NCBI RefSeq assembly: GCF_011927635.1
Contig: NZ_JAATJB010000002.1
Coordinates: 62,001-126,000, forward strand
Origin: Sphingomonas trueperi
Lineage (GTDB): Bacteria > Pseudomonadota > Alphaproteobacteria > Sphingomonadales > Sphingomonadaceae
Length of the DNA: 64,000 nucleotides
Direction: 5' to 3'
Shown here: positions 47,759-59,181 of the stretch, one piece after another
Position numbering within the stretch: position 1 is the stretch's first letter
Layout: the number at the start of each line of letters is the position of its first letter
Made by a program: the position numbers and the translations under genes
Notes under the pieces: model-generated
What the model was told of the DNA's origin: nothing
What the model saw: only the letters and a program-made list of their open reading frames with translations
The model's database searches: none

Positions 47759-48427
47759 TTACCGCCGCTTGCCGAACCAGATGACGTGCCGGGGGCCCTT
47801 GCCGTTTTGCCGGGCGCGGACGGCGACTTCTTCCACCAGGAACCCGCTGTCGCGCATGCGGCGGGCGAAGGCAGGGTCGGGCGCCGCCGACCACACCGCG
47901 AGGATGCCGCCCGGGCGGAGCGCCTGGCGCGCGGAATCGAGGCCGCGCATCGAATAGAGGCTGTCGTTGCCGACGCGGGTCAGCCCGTCGGGGCCGTTGT
48001 CGACGTCGAGCAGGATCGCGTCATAGGCATTCTGCCCGTCGGCGATCACCCGGCCGACATCGTCGAACACCAGCTTCACGCGCGGATCGTCCAGACACCC
48101 GTTGGTGAGCGCCGCCATCGGGCCGCGCGCCCAGTCGACGATCTTGGGGACCAGCTCGGCGACCGTGACCCTGGCGTTGCCGCCCAGCACCGCCAGTGCG
48201 GCGCGCAGCGTGAAGCCCATGCCATAGCCGCCGATCAGCACCCGCGCCTCGCGCTTGCCGAGCCGTTCGAGCGTCATCACCGCCAGCGCTTCTTCCGAAC
48301 CGCTCATCCGGCTGTTCATCAGCTCGTTGCGTTCGAGCACGATCATGTGATCGTCGCCCCGGCGGAACAGCCGCAGCGGTTCGCCGCCGGGGACGTCGGC
48401 GGTGTCGAGCAGTTCGCGGGGGGTCAT
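47759..48427 (-). CDS. Spermidine synthase-like methyltransferase-fold protein
   Basis: This 222-aa protein has the Rossmann core of the polyamine aminopropyltransferase superfamily: VLIGGYGMGFTLRAAL (SAM-binding loop), VTVAELVPKIVDWAR, VKLVFDDVG, YDAILLDVDNGPDG and a late ALRPGGILAVWSA. It lacks the N-terminal strand domain seen in full SpeE and is short for that family, so aminopropyl transfer is not assured. It lies 19 bases downstream of dnaJ on the same strand. Confidence 0.78.
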   Translation of the reverse strand: MTPRELLDTADVPGGEPLRLFRRGDDHMIVLERNELMNSRMSGSEEALAVMTLERLGKREARVLIGGYGMGFTLRAALAVLGGNARVTVAELVPKIVDWARGPMAALTNGCLDDPRVKLVFDDVGRVIADGQNAYDAILLDVDNGPDGLTRVGNDSLYSMRGLDSARQALRPGGILAVWSAAPDPAFARRMRDSGFLVEEVAVRARQNGKGPRHVIWFGKRR

Positions 48428-48446
48428 GCGAGGAAGGCGCCCGGCA

Positions 48447-49565
48447 TCAACCGAGCGCCGCCTTCAGCTTGGCGAAGAAGCCGCTCGACTGCGGGCATTC
48501 CTCGCCCGTCTCGGTCTTGCGGAATTCCTCGAGCAGCTCGCGCTGCTTGGCGGTGAGCTTAGTCGGCGTCTCCACTTCCAGCCGCACGACCAGGTCGCCG
48601 CGGCCGCGGCCCTGGAGCACCGGCATGCCGGCGCCGCGATGGCGCATCTCGCGGCCGGACTGGGTGCCGGCATGGATCTTGATCACATGCTCCTCGCCGT
48701 CGAGGCCCGGGATGCGGATCTCGCCGCCCAGCGACGCGGTGGTGAAGCTGATCGGCGCATTGGCGTACAGCGTCGTGCCCTGCCGCTCGTAGAGCGAATG
48801 GCGCGTCACGTGGAGGAAGATGTAGAGATCGCCTGCGGGCGCCCCGCGCGCGCCGGCCTCGCCCTCGCCGGTCAGGCGGATGCGGGTGCCTTCGTCGACG
48901 CCGGGCGGAATCTCGATCTTGAGCGTCTTGGTCTTGTCGGTCCGGCCCTCGCCGCGGCAGGTGCGGCAGGGTTCGGCGATCACCTCGCCGGCGCCGTGGC
49001 AGGTCGGGCAGGTACGCTCGACCATGAAGAAGCCTTGCTGCGCGCGCACCTTGCCGTGGCCGGCGCAGGTGGTGCAGGTCTTGGCCTTGGTGCCGGGCGT
49101 GGCGCCCGAGCCGTTGCAGCTGTCGCAGGGGCCCGAGACGTCGATGGTGATGTCGGTCGAATGGCCGTGGAACGCCTGTTCGAGCGAGATTTCCATGTCG
49201 TAGCGCAGGTCCGCGCCGCGCCGCTGGGGCCGGCCGCCGCCGCGCCCGCCGCCCATGAACTCGCCGAACACGCTTTCGAAAATGTCGCTGAACGCGCCGA
49301 AATCGCCCTGGCCGCCGCCATGGCCGCCGCCGCCGTTCTGGAAGGCGGCATGGCCGAAGCGGTCATAGGCCGCGCGCTTCTGGGGGTCCTTCAGGCAGTC
49401 ATAGGCTTCGCTGATCGCCTTGAACTTGGCCTCGGAATCCTTGCACCCGGCATTCTTGTCCGGGTGATACTTCATCGCGAGCTTGCGGTAGGACGACTTG
49501 ATCGTCGCATCGTCCGCGGTGCGCTCGACTTCGAGCAGTTCGTAATAATCGACTTCGGTGGTCAT
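48447..49565 (-). CDS. dnaJ: Chaperone protein DnaJ
   Basis: DnaJ is the Hsp40 co-chaperone that stimulates DnaK ATPase. The 372-aa protein has the J domain with HPD (KYHPDKNAG), a Gly-rich region (about 75-115), four CxxCxGxG-type zinc motifs (CDSCNGSG, CTTCAGHG, CPTCHGAG, CRTCRGEG), and the C-terminal substrate-binding domain. It follows dnaK by 123 bases that hold a clamp-type repeat. Confidence 0.98.
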   Translation of the reverse strand: MTTEVDYYELLEVERTADDATIKSSYRKLAMKYHPDKNAGCKDSEAKFKAISEAYDCLKDPQKRAAYDRFGHAAFQNGGGGHGGGQGDFGAFSDIFESVFGEFMGGGRGGGRPQRRGADLRYDMEISLEQAFHGHSTDITIDVSGPCDSCNGSGATPGTKAKTCTTCAGHGKVRAQQGFFMVERTCPTCHGAGEVIAEPCRTCRGEGRTDKTKTLKIEIPPGVDEGTRIRLTGEGEAGARGAPAGDLYIFLHVTRHSLYERQGTTLYANAPISFTTASLGGEIRIPGLDGEEHVIKIHAGTQSGREMRHRGAGMPVLQGRGRGDLVVRLEVETPTKLTAKQRELLEEFRKTETGEECPQSSGFFAKLKAALG

Positions 49566-49573
49566 CCAGCAAG

Positions 49574-49680
49574 CCCTCTCCCCATCAAGGGACAGGGAGA
49601 GAGATCAGGCCGATGCGGGATCGCATCGACCATGCCCGCTCCCCCCGTCCCCGGCCCTCTCCCGATAAGGGAGAGGGAGG
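49574..49680. repeat. Clamp-type repeat between dnaK and dnaJ
   Basis: The hairpin-like ends are CCCTCTCCCCATCAAGGGAC and CCCTCTCCCGATAAGGGAGA. It fills nearly all of the dnaK-dnaJ spacer on the transcribed strand, where it could lower dnaJ expression relative to dnaK. Confidence 0.7.
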
Positions 49681-49688
49681 GGCGTTCG

Positions 49689-51611
<1,923 letters not shown>

Positions 51612-51711
51612 GGTCCTCGTTGGCCCCCACAATCGAAACAAAAGGGTTCATAAGCGTTATCCGGATGCCGGCCCCAGAAGAGGCGACCGCCGTCCAGATG
51701 TCCGAGGGGGG

Positions 51712-51739
51712 ATATAGGTGCGTCGTGCCTTGCCGCAAG
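51712..51739 (-). promoter_or_regulatory. RpoH (sigma-32)-type promoter of dnaK
   Basis: On the minus strand, CTTG (51739-51736) is followed by exactly 17 bases and CCTATAT (51718-51712). This matches the alphaproteobacterial heat-shock promoter pattern CTTG-N17-CYTATNT and points at dnaK about 100 bases downstream. Confidence 0.72.
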
Positions 51740-51788
51740 ACGCCCGGGTTTCTACAAGATTTCCCAAATCAAAGAGGGAGGATGCCGA

Positions 51789-52226
51789 ATGCGCACTCTG
51801 GCGGGACTTGTAGCGGTTCTAGGGCTGGGGGCGTGTTCGCCCCAGGCGGATGGCGTGAAGGTAGACGGCGCCTGGATTCGGCTGCCCGCCGTGGCAGGCC
51901 AGCCCGGGGCGGCCTATTTCACGCTGCATGGCGGTCGCGAGGCGGAGACGCTGGTCAGCGTCTCGACTCGCGCGGCGGACAAGGCGGAGATTCACGAGAG
52001 CATCAAGGATGCCGCGGGCATGGCGAAGATGACCCAGCTCGCCAGCCTCGACCTGCCGGTCGGCGCCGAGGTGAAGTTCGCGCCGGGCGGCAAGCATGTC
52101 ATGCTGTTCGGGCTGGTGCCGAACGTCCATGCCGGCGAGAAGGTGCCGCTGACGCTCCACTTCGCCAGCGGGCACGAGGCGACGGTGGTGGCCGATGTCG
52201 CCGTGCCGGGTGCCGAGCAGCGGTAG
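51789..52226 (+). CDS. PCu(A)C family copper chaperone
   Basis: This 145-aa exported lipoprotein-like protein (LGLGACS, Cys16) is of the DUF461 family, which delivers Cu(I) to cytochrome oxidase CuA/CuB sites. The copper motif H-x10-M-x21-H-x-M is represented by HESIKDAAGMAKM and the later GGKHVMLFGL. It is divergent from dnaK with 177 bases between starts. Confidence 0.92.
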   Translation: MRTLAGLVAVLGLGACSPQADGVKVDGAWIRLPAVAGQPGAAYFTLHGGREAETLVSVSTRAADKAEIHESIKDAAGMAKMTQLASLDLPVGAEVKFAPGGKHVMLFGLVPNVHAGEKVPLTLHFASGHEATVVADVAVPGAEQR

Positions 52227-52235
52227 GCTTGAACG

Positions 52236-52397
52236 CCCTCTCCCCGCCGGGGAGAGGGAGGGCCCCGCCGCCGCAGGCGGTGGGAGGGAGAGGGGCATTG
52301 CGAGGCATTGCCTCGCGCGGCAGCTGCGCAGCCGCTCACCCTCTCCAAGCTTCGCTAGGCGCTGAAGCGCCAAGCTCATCTATCCTCCCCCTCGAGG
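52236..52397. repeat. Clamp-type intergenic repeat (long form, inverted relative of 14179-14346)
   Basis: It starts CCCTCTCCCCGCCGGGGAGA and ends TATCCTCCCCCTCGAGG. Read on the minus strand, the interior matches the element at 14179-14346 (AGCTTGGCGC, GGAGAGGGTGAGCGGCTGCG, GCGAGGCAA, ATGCCCCTCTCCCTCCCACC). It runs straight into the 189-bp element. Confidence 0.85.
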
Positions 52398-52592
52398 CGG
52401 AGGGCAATCGCATATGGCCAAGGACTCCCGTCATCCCGGCGGAAGCCGGGATCCATTGGCGCTGATGCCACGGTTCTTTCCCCCATCGCACAGGGCAATG
52501 GATCCCGGCTTCCGCCGGGATGACGATGGTTTTCGATGCACCGATATCCTTCGGGTTCAAATGCGATAGCCCTGCCCTCGAGGGGGAGGATA
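52381..52592. repeat. Palindromic element with 17-bp terminal inverted repeats (contains copy 5 of 7 at 52430-52524)
   Basis: TATCCTCCCCCTCGAGG (52381-52397) and its exact complement CCTCGAGGGGGAGGATA (52576-52592) bound a 212-bp segment. Bases 52404-52592 match 32220-32408 with one difference. The 374-base gap between convergent PCu(A)C and porin genes is entirely made of this and the preceding clamp repeat; no gene is seen there. Confidence 0.9.
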
Positions 52593-52600
52593 GATGGCGC

Positions 52601-53341
52601 TCAGAACGAAAGCCGTGCCCGCCCCAGCACGCGGTTGCCGCTGTGCCGCAGGTCCGCATAGGGCGACGACATTGCGCGATTGGTGTCGATGTCGGTTCCG
52701 ACATAGTCGACCCCCAGCGTCAGCGGCCCGCTGACATGCTCCACCCCAATCCGCCAATCGGTATAGTCGCCGGTGGGGCGCAGCCGCGCAGCGCGAAGGT
52801 CGTCGGTGCTGCCGGTGGTGTGGCCGATCGAGCCGGACACGGTGAACGGCGTCGACGGCACGCCCACCGCGGCGCCTGCATGCAGATAGAGATTGTCTCC
52901 GCCGATCGGCCCCTGGTCCGGCGCGTAGGTCGCGCCGCCGTTCAGCTGCAGCGGCCCGAGCGAGAACCTGCCGTCCGCGCCGACCTCGACATAGTCCATG
53001 TTGCGCGCTGCGCCCGTGAAGACATGGCCGGTGACGAACCCGCGCAGCTTGAACAGGCCGATGTCGAAGCCGCGACCGGCTTCCAGATCGAACACCGTGT
53101 CGGCACCGGCGTGGCGGCGCGATTCGCGCACCATCGCCACGCGCGCCGAAGCGTCGAAGCCGAGGATGCCGGCGGAGAGGTCGCCCGAGGCGCTCAGCTG
53201 GTTCTCGCTCCAGCTGAGGCCGCGGCGGCTCTCGTCGGTCGAGAGTTCGACGCCGCCCGAAACCTTGGGCAGCACCTGGGCCTGGGCCGCGAGCGGAAGG
53301 GCGAGCGCGGCGCAGGCGGCAACGGCAATGGGGATACGCAT
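52601..53341 (-). CDS. TorF-like putative outer-membrane porin
   Basis: This 246-aa exported beta-barrel-like protein has a signal peptide ([22 protein letters not shown]), then the family-like opening VSGGVELSTDESRRGLSWSE, alternating amphipathic strands, and a terminal Phe (RARLSF). It resembles the small TorF/TIGR02001 family of sphingomonad and gammaproteobacterial outer-membrane proteins. Its ATG overlaps the stop of the upstream gene by one base (TGATG), so the two are coupled. Confidence 0.82.
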   Translation of the reverse strand: MRIPIAVAACAALALPLAAQAQVLPKVSGGVELSTDESRRGLSWSENQLSASGDLSAGILGFDASARVAMVRESRRHAGADTVFDLEAGRGFDIGLFKLRGFVTGHVFTGAARNMDYVEVGADGRFSLGPLQLNGGATYAPDQGPIGGDNLYLHAGAAVGVPSTPFTVSGSIGHTTGSTDDLRAARLRPTGDYTDWRIGVEHVSGPLTLGVDYVGTDIDTNRAMSSPYADLRHSGNRVLGRARLSF

Positions 53342-53766
53342 CAGGTGTTTACACGTCCTATCTGATCGAGTTCGGCGCGCAGCATCTCGGCATCCTGGCT
53401 GGCCAGCGCCTCGACCGCGCCTCGCATGTCCTTGGTGGCGCTGGCAACATCCTTCGCGATCACCGCGCGGTTGGCGGTGCACCAGCCGGGACGGCTGCCG
53501 GCCGCGACGCTTTCCTGGCGCAGCGCGCGCTGGAGCGTGCCGGCGCTGTGGCGCGCCTGGCGATCGACCACCAGATCGGCCTCCCAGCGGCAGCGCAACG
53601 TCGAGGCGCGGCCGCCGGGGCCTGCGACGCCGAGCTGCTGGTGGCGAACATCGACCCGCATGCGATAGTCGGCATGGACCGGGCCGCTGTCATGGTCGAT
53701 GCGCACGCTGTGCGCGATTTCGGAAAAGGGGGCGGCGAGCAGCAGCCCCAGAATCAACGGGATCAT
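53341..53766 (-). CDS. Exported hypothetical protein upstream of the porin
   Basis: This 141-aa protein has a short signal peptide ([20 protein letters not shown]), two Cys residues that could form a disulfide ([12 protein letters not shown] and GWCTANRAV), and a polar C-terminal helix. An AGGAGA site precedes the ATG at 53764-53766. The tight coupling to the porin suggests joint function in the envelope. No family is recognised. Confidence 0.7.
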   Translation of the reverse strand: MIPLILGLLLAAPFSEIAHSVRIDHDSGPVHADYRMRVDVRHQQLGVAGPGGRASTLRCRWEADLVVDRQARHSAGTLQRALRQESVAAGSRPGWCTANRAVIAKDVASATKDMRGAVEALASQDAEMLRAELDQIGRVNT

Positions 53767-53956
53767 GGCTCTTCTCCTGCGGTTGCCCCGACTGTTGTCG
53801 CCGGTGGCACGGCGTCTTTGCGCGACGCCTTCGCCGGAATGCAAGTTACCAAGTGTTTCCGGGGCCTTGGCCGGCGCCGCTGAAATGCCGACCCTCGGAC
53901 GGGTTGTGGGGCGGGGCGGGAGGCTTACATCGCGCACAAACCAAGCGGAGAAGCAC

Positions 53957-55348
<1,392 letters not shown>

Positions 55349-55413
55349 CCGGCTGCGGCGAGCGGCGGGAACGCAGCCGCCGCAACGCCGTTCTTGCGGG
55401 GAAGGAGAAGACG

Positions 55414-55632
55414 ATGATCGGCAAGTTGATTGCAGGCTGGATCGGCAGCAAGATCGACCGGCGCGACGGCGAAGGCGGCGCAGTGGGCGCGGCGGTCGGC
55501 GTCGCGACCTGGGAAGTCGCCAAGCGGGTGGTGCCGGCGGCGTTCGTGCTCGGCGCGGGCGCGGTGGGCGCGGCCTATCTCAAGCGCAAGCTCAGCACCG
55601 AGCACGGTCCCGATACGGGCCTTGGCGCCTAA
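55414..55632 (+). CDS. Small Gly/Ala-rich membrane-associated protein
   Basis: This 72-aa protein (MIGKLIAGWIGSKIDRRDGE then a Gly/Ala/Val segment VVPAAFVLGAGAVGAAYL) has a strong GAAGGAG site before ATG 55414. One helix is long and hydrophobic enough to enter the membrane. It follows fumC by 65 bases on the same strand. I do not recognise a family. Confidence 0.65.
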   Translation: MIGKLIAGWIGSKIDRRDGEGGAVGAAVGVATWEVAKRVVPAAFVLGAGAVGAAYLKRKLSTEHGPDTGLGA

Positions 55633-55688
55633 GCCGCGAAACGGTGCCCGGGCTTGACGGCCCGGGTGCCGCTACGCCAAAGGCCCGC

Positions 55689-56375
55689 ATGGCCCATACG
55701 CACCAGAACGACCCGCATGGATTCCATCGCCGCGGGGTTTTGTTTGTCCTTTCCTCGCCCTCGGGTGCCGGCAAGTCGACCATCGCTCGCAAGCTGCTGG
55801 CAGCCGAGCCCGATCTCGCCGTCTCCGTCTCGGTAACCACGCGCGAACCGCGGCCGGGCGAAGTGAACGGGGTCGACTATACGTTCGTCAGCGTCGACCG
55901 GTTCCGCGAGATGGTCTCGCAGCACCATTTCATCGAGTGGGCGCACGTTTTCAAGCATCGCTACGGCACGCCCAAGGGCCCGGTCGACGCGGTGCTCGCC
56001 ACCGGTCGCGACATGCTGTTCGACATCGACTGGCAGGGTGCGCAGCAGCTGCACCAGACGATGGGCGGCGACGTGGTCCGCGTGTTCATCCTGCCGCCGT
56101 CGATGGCCGAGCTGCACCGCCGCCTCGAAGGTCGGCAAACCGATTCGCCCGACGTGATTGCCCACCGCATGGCGCGCGCCTCGAACGAGGTGAGCCACTG
56201 GGACGGCTATGACTATGTCCTGGTCAACGACGATGCCGACAAGTGCTTCGAGGCGGTCCACACCATCCTCAAGGCCGAGCGCCTGAAGCGCTCGCGCCAG
56301 ACCGGCCTGATCGGCTTCATCCGCGGCCTGATGAAGCGCGGCGACCCCACCGGGGAATCCTCGGACGTCCTTTGA
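55689..56375 (+). CDS. gmk: Guanylate kinase
   Basis: This enzyme phosphorylates GMP to GDP. The 228-aa protein has the P-loop SSPSGAGKST, the GMP-binding SVTTREPRPGEVNGVDYTF, and the lid VDAVLATGRDMLFDIDWQGA. The N-terminal stretch before FVLSSPSGAG is about 17 residues, normal for the family. Start ATG 55689 was preferred over an upstream in-frame ATG. It converges on the ATP12 gene with a 6-base gap. Confidence 0.96.
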   Translation: MAHTHQNDPHGFHRRGVLFVLSSPSGAGKSTIARKLLAAEPDLAVSVSVTTREPRPGEVNGVDYTFVSVDRFREMVSQHHFIEWAHVFKHRYGTPKGPVDAVLATGRDMLFDIDWQGAQQLHQTMGGDVVRVFILPPSMAELHRRLEGRQTDSPDVIAHRMARASNEVSHWDGYDYVLVNDDADKCFEAVHTILKAERLKRSRQTGLIGFIRGLMKRGDPTGESSDVL

Positions 56376-56381
56376 GGCTTC

Positions 56382-57059
56382 TCAAAGGAGGCTAAGGAAC
56401 CGCGCTGCCGCGTCGAAGTCGGCGCGGCGGACGTTGCGGGCGCGGGTGGCTAGTTCGTCCTCGCCCCATTGCTCGGCCTGCCAGTTCTCGTCGAGCTGGG
56501 CGGCACGCCATATCGTCTCGCGATCGGCCGCGCCTTCGAGCAGCGCGAGCGCCGCGACCAGCGAGCCGCTGATCGTCACCAGCGGGCTCAGCGCCGCCAG
56601 CCGGAACGGGTCGAGCGCGGCGACCACCTCGTTCAGCCGCGCGATCGTCGCGGGCGGTTGCGGGCGGTGCATGATGCCGGCGGTCGTCTCGAAATGCACA
56701 TCGTAGCGGGTCCGCGCCCAGTCGAGCAGCGGGTCCCATTGCGCGGCCTGGCGCTCGACCAGCGGCTCGGGCAGCTCGGCGCGGTAGCAGAGCAGGTCGC
56801 TCTCGCCGTAGCGGGCGAGGTCTGCCGCGAAGGGAGCCGGGTTCGGTGCGATCTGGTCGATCGCTGCATTGGTGAGCCCGGTGAGCGGCATCGCGCGCGG
56901 ATCGAGTTCCTCGCCGACACTTCGCCATTCCTCCGCCACGGCCTCGGCGAGTTGCGGCGTCGGCAGTATCAGCGGCGCGCGGTCGGGGGTGCGGACGGGG
57001 CGCCCATCGAGTTCGATTGCGCCTCCGACGATCGTCACGGTCTTCCAGAAACGTTTCAT
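56382..57059 (-). CDS. ATP12 family F1-ATPase assembly chaperone
   Basis: This 225-aa protein of the ATP12 family in mitochondria and alphaproteobacteria binds the F1 alpha subunit before assembly. Family features include MKRFWKTVTIVGGAIELDGRP (shown in part), MPLTGLTNAAIDQIAP, YGESDLLCYRAELPEPLVERQ and a WDPLLDW segment. It is last in the operon crcB-rluA-HAD-small gene-ATP12, with four-base overlaps between the last genes. Confidence 0.93.
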   Translation of the reverse strand: MKRFWKTVTIVGGAIELDGRPVRTPDRAPLILPTPQLAEAVAEEWRSVGEELDPRAMPLTGLTNAAIDQIAPNPAPFAADLARYGESDLLCYRAELPEPLVERQAAQWDPLLDWARTRYDVHFETTAGIMHRPQPPATIARLNEVVAALDPFRLAALSPLVTISGSLVAALALLEGAADRETIWRAAQLDENWQAEQWGEDELATRARNVRRADFDAAARFLSLL

Positions 57060-57277
57060 GCTTCGGGGGGTGTCCTCCAGCGGCGGGCGAGCATCCTAGG
57101 GATCGCCGCCATTACCCAGAACGCGGCGAGCATCAGCGCGATGCCCAGCATGGTCTGCTCGGTGGTTGTGGCGCGGCCCAGGATAAGCAGCGCCAGCACG
57201 GCGCCGGCGACGCCAACGCAATTCGCGCCCATCATCAGAAAATAGCGGTTGCGCGCAAGGCGATCGGCGTCGATCAC
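57056..57277 (-). CDS. Small two-helix membrane protein
   Basis: This 73-aa protein has helices at about residues 12-34 (YFLMMGANCVGVAGAVLALL) and 42-62 (MLGIALMLAAFWVMAAIP), with a basic C terminus. Both ends overlap neighbours by ATGA, showing it is an integral part of the HAD-ATP12 operon. Function unknown. Confidence 0.8.
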   Translation of the reverse strand: MIDADRLARNRYFLMMGANCVGVAGAVLALLILGRATTTEQTMLGIALMLAAFWVMAAIPRMLARRWRTPPEA

Positions 57278-57933
57278 AATCTCTCCAGATATGCCGGGAT
57301 CGCCGACGCATGCTCCACGACCCGCACCGCGCCGGCCGCGTGCAGATCATGGGGAGTGTGGTAGCCCCATGCAACACCCAAGGGATGCGCATTGGCGGCG
57401 ACCGCCATCGCCATGTCGAAGCTGGTGTCGCCGATCATCACCGTCGTCTCGGGCGCCGCGCCGGCCTCGGCGATCGCGGTCTCGATCATCGACGGGTGCG
57501 GCTTGGAGGGGTGGCGGTCGGCGGTCTGTAGCGTGACGAAGCGCTGGCGCAGCCCATGTGCCTCCAGCACGCGGATCAGCCCGCGATCGGACTTGCCGGT
57601 GGCGACGCCGAGCAGCCAGCCATTCGCATCCAGCGTCTCGATCGCCTCCAGAATGCCGTCATAGAGCGGCTCATCCTCGATATGGCCCGCGGTACGCAGT
57701 GCGAAATAGGCGCGCTTATATTCCTCGGCGAGGTGGCGGTGGAGATCGTCCTCCGCGTCCGGCAGCAGCTGGGCGATCGCCTCGACCAGGCTCAGGCCGA
57801 CGATGCGACGGATCGCCGCATGCGCCGGGGGCTCGAGCTTCTGGCCGGTGAAGCAATGCTCCATAGCGAGGCAGATGCTCGCCTGGCTGTCGACCAGCGT
57901 ACCGTCGCAATCGAACAAGGCGAGGCGGTTCAT
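57274..57933 (-). CDS. HAD family hydrolase (phosphoglycolate phosphatase-like)
   Basis: This 219-aa phosphatase has motif I LFDCDGTLVDSQ, motif II in GVATGKSDRG, motif III Lys in the HPSKPHPSMI region, and motif IV GDTSFDMAMA. The cap domain lies between motif I and II (about residues 15-85), making it a subclass IA member like Gph. The physiological substrate is uncertain. A palindromic repeat separates it from the upstream rluA gene. Confidence 0.9.
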   Translation of the reverse strand: MNRLALFDCDGTLVDSQASICLAMEHCFTGQKLEPPAHAAIRRIVGLSLVEAIAQLLPDAEDDLHRHLAEEYKRAYFALRTAGHIEDEPLYDGILEAIETLDANGWLLGVATGKSDRGLIRVLEAHGLRQRFVTLQTADRHPSKPHPSMIETAIAEAGAAPETTVMIGDTSFDMAMAVAANAHPLGVAWGYHTPHDLHAAGAVRVVEHASAIPAYLERL

Positions 57934-57956
57934 GCGGAGGTGCTCACCAGATCGCG

Positions 57957-58049
57957 GTCATCCCGGCGGAAGCCGGGATCCATTCGCCACTCGGCAACAG
58001 CAAAAGCCGTAACGGCGACCCCAATGGATCCCGGCTTTCGCCGGATGAC
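57957..58049. repeat. Palindromic dispersed repeat, copy 6 of 7
   Basis: This 93-bp copy (GTCATCCCGGCGGAAGCCGG ... CCGGCTTTCGCCGGATGAC) sits inside the crcB-rluA-HAD operon, between the rluA stop and the HAD start. It is one of two copies not between convergent genes. Confidence 0.85.
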
Positions 58050-58074
58050 GAAGGTAGCGGAGGCACGCGCACGC

Positions 58075-59181
58075 CTACTTCGCCTGTCCCCGGCCCCGCC
58101 GTTCGCCGCGGCGTTCCTTGCGGTAGTTCTTGGCGTGGGCCTTGGCCTTTTGCTTGAGCAGTTCCTTGCTCATCGGCGGCGGGCCGTCGTCGATCTCCAG
58201 CGCGTTGCCCACCGCCAGGTCGAAGCCCAGCGTGTGCATCGACTCCGCGAAATGGTGCGGCAGCTCGGCGCGGACGTCGATCCGGCCGCCATCGGGATGG
58301 TCGATGCGGATGCGGCGTGCGTGCAGATGCATCTTGCGGCTGATGCCGCCGGTGAGAAACGCCTCCTGCAGCCCGTATTTGCCATCGCCGACGATCGGGT
58401 GGCCGATCGCCGCCATATGGACGCGCAGCTGGTGGGTGCGGCCGGTGAACGGCTGGAGCTCGACCCAGGCGCAGCGGTTGCCCGCCTGCTCGATTACCCG
58501 GTAGCGGGTGCGGGCGGGCTGGCCTTCTTCGGTGTCCACCTGCATCTTCTCGCCGCCGGTGCCCGGCTGCTTGCCGATCGGCAGCTCGATGAAGCCGTCC
58601 TCGATCTCCGGCACGCCCATCACCAGCGCCCAGTAGATCTTGCGCGCGGTGCGGCTGGAAAAGCTCTTCGAGAAGAACGCCGCCGCCCGCGCCGAACGCG
58701 CGATCAGCAGCGCGCCCGAGGTGTCCTTGTCGAGCCGGTGGACCAGCTTGGGCCGGCCTTCCGCCTCGAACTGCAGCGCATCGAGCAGGCCGTCGACATG
58801 CTCGAACGTCTTGGTGCCTCCCTGCGTCGCGAGGCCCGGCGGCTTGTTGAGCACGATCGCCTGCGCATCGCGGTGGATGACCATGGACTGTGCGAGCTCG
58901 GTCTGCTCGGCGCTGAGCGGCGGACGGTTCGACTTGGGGCGCAGGGCGGTCGCGGGCTTGGCGGGCTCCGCCGGGGGGACGCGGATCGTCTGGCCTTCGG
59001 CGATGCGGTCGCCGGGCTGGGCGCGCGCGCCGTCGACGCGGAGCTGGCCGGTCCGCGCCCAACGCGAGACGATGTTGAAGCTCACGTCCGGCAGGTGCCG
59101 CTTGAACCAGCGATCGAGCCGAATGCCGTCATCGTCGAGGCCGACGACGAACTGGCGGACATCGGTCTCGGCGCCGCTCAT
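58075..59181 (-). CDS. RluA family pseudouridine synthase (RluC/RluD-like)
   Basis: This enzyme isomerises uridines in 23S rRNA. The 368-aa protein has an N-terminal S4-like RNA-binding domain (about residues 18-70, RLDRWFKRHLPDVSF), then the catalytic domain with HRLDKDTSG (Asp151), and QPFTGRTHQLRVHMAAIGHPI. A lysine/arginine-rich C-terminal tail (KAKAHAKNYRKERRGERRGR) is unusual but common in this lineage. The start overlaps the crcB stop (ATGA). The exact target uridines are unknown. Confidence 0.93.
   Translation of the reverse strand: MSGAETDVRQFVVGLDDDGIRLDRWFKRHLPDVSFNIVSRWARTGQLRVDGARAQPGDRIAEGQTIRVPPAEPAKPATALRPKSNRPPLSAEQTELAQSMVIHRDAQAIVLNKPPGLATQGGTKTFEHVDGLLDALQFEAEGRPKLVHRLDKDTSGALLIARSARAAAFFSKSFSSRTARKIYWALVMGVPEIEDGFIELPIGKQPGTGGEKMQVDTEEGQPARTRYRVIEQAGNRCAWVELQPFTGRTHQLRVHMAAIGHPIVGDGKYGLQEAFLTGGISRKMHLHARRIRIDHPDGGRIDVRAELPHHFAESMHTLGFDLAVGNALEIDDGPPPMSKELLKQKAKAHAKNYRKERRGERRGRGQAK

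Noticed and set aside
47616..47957. 113-codon open frame on the plus strand
   Set aside because: Half of it is antisense to the spermidine-synthase-like gene; composition is Arg/Ser/Pro-rich and no start signal is convincing.
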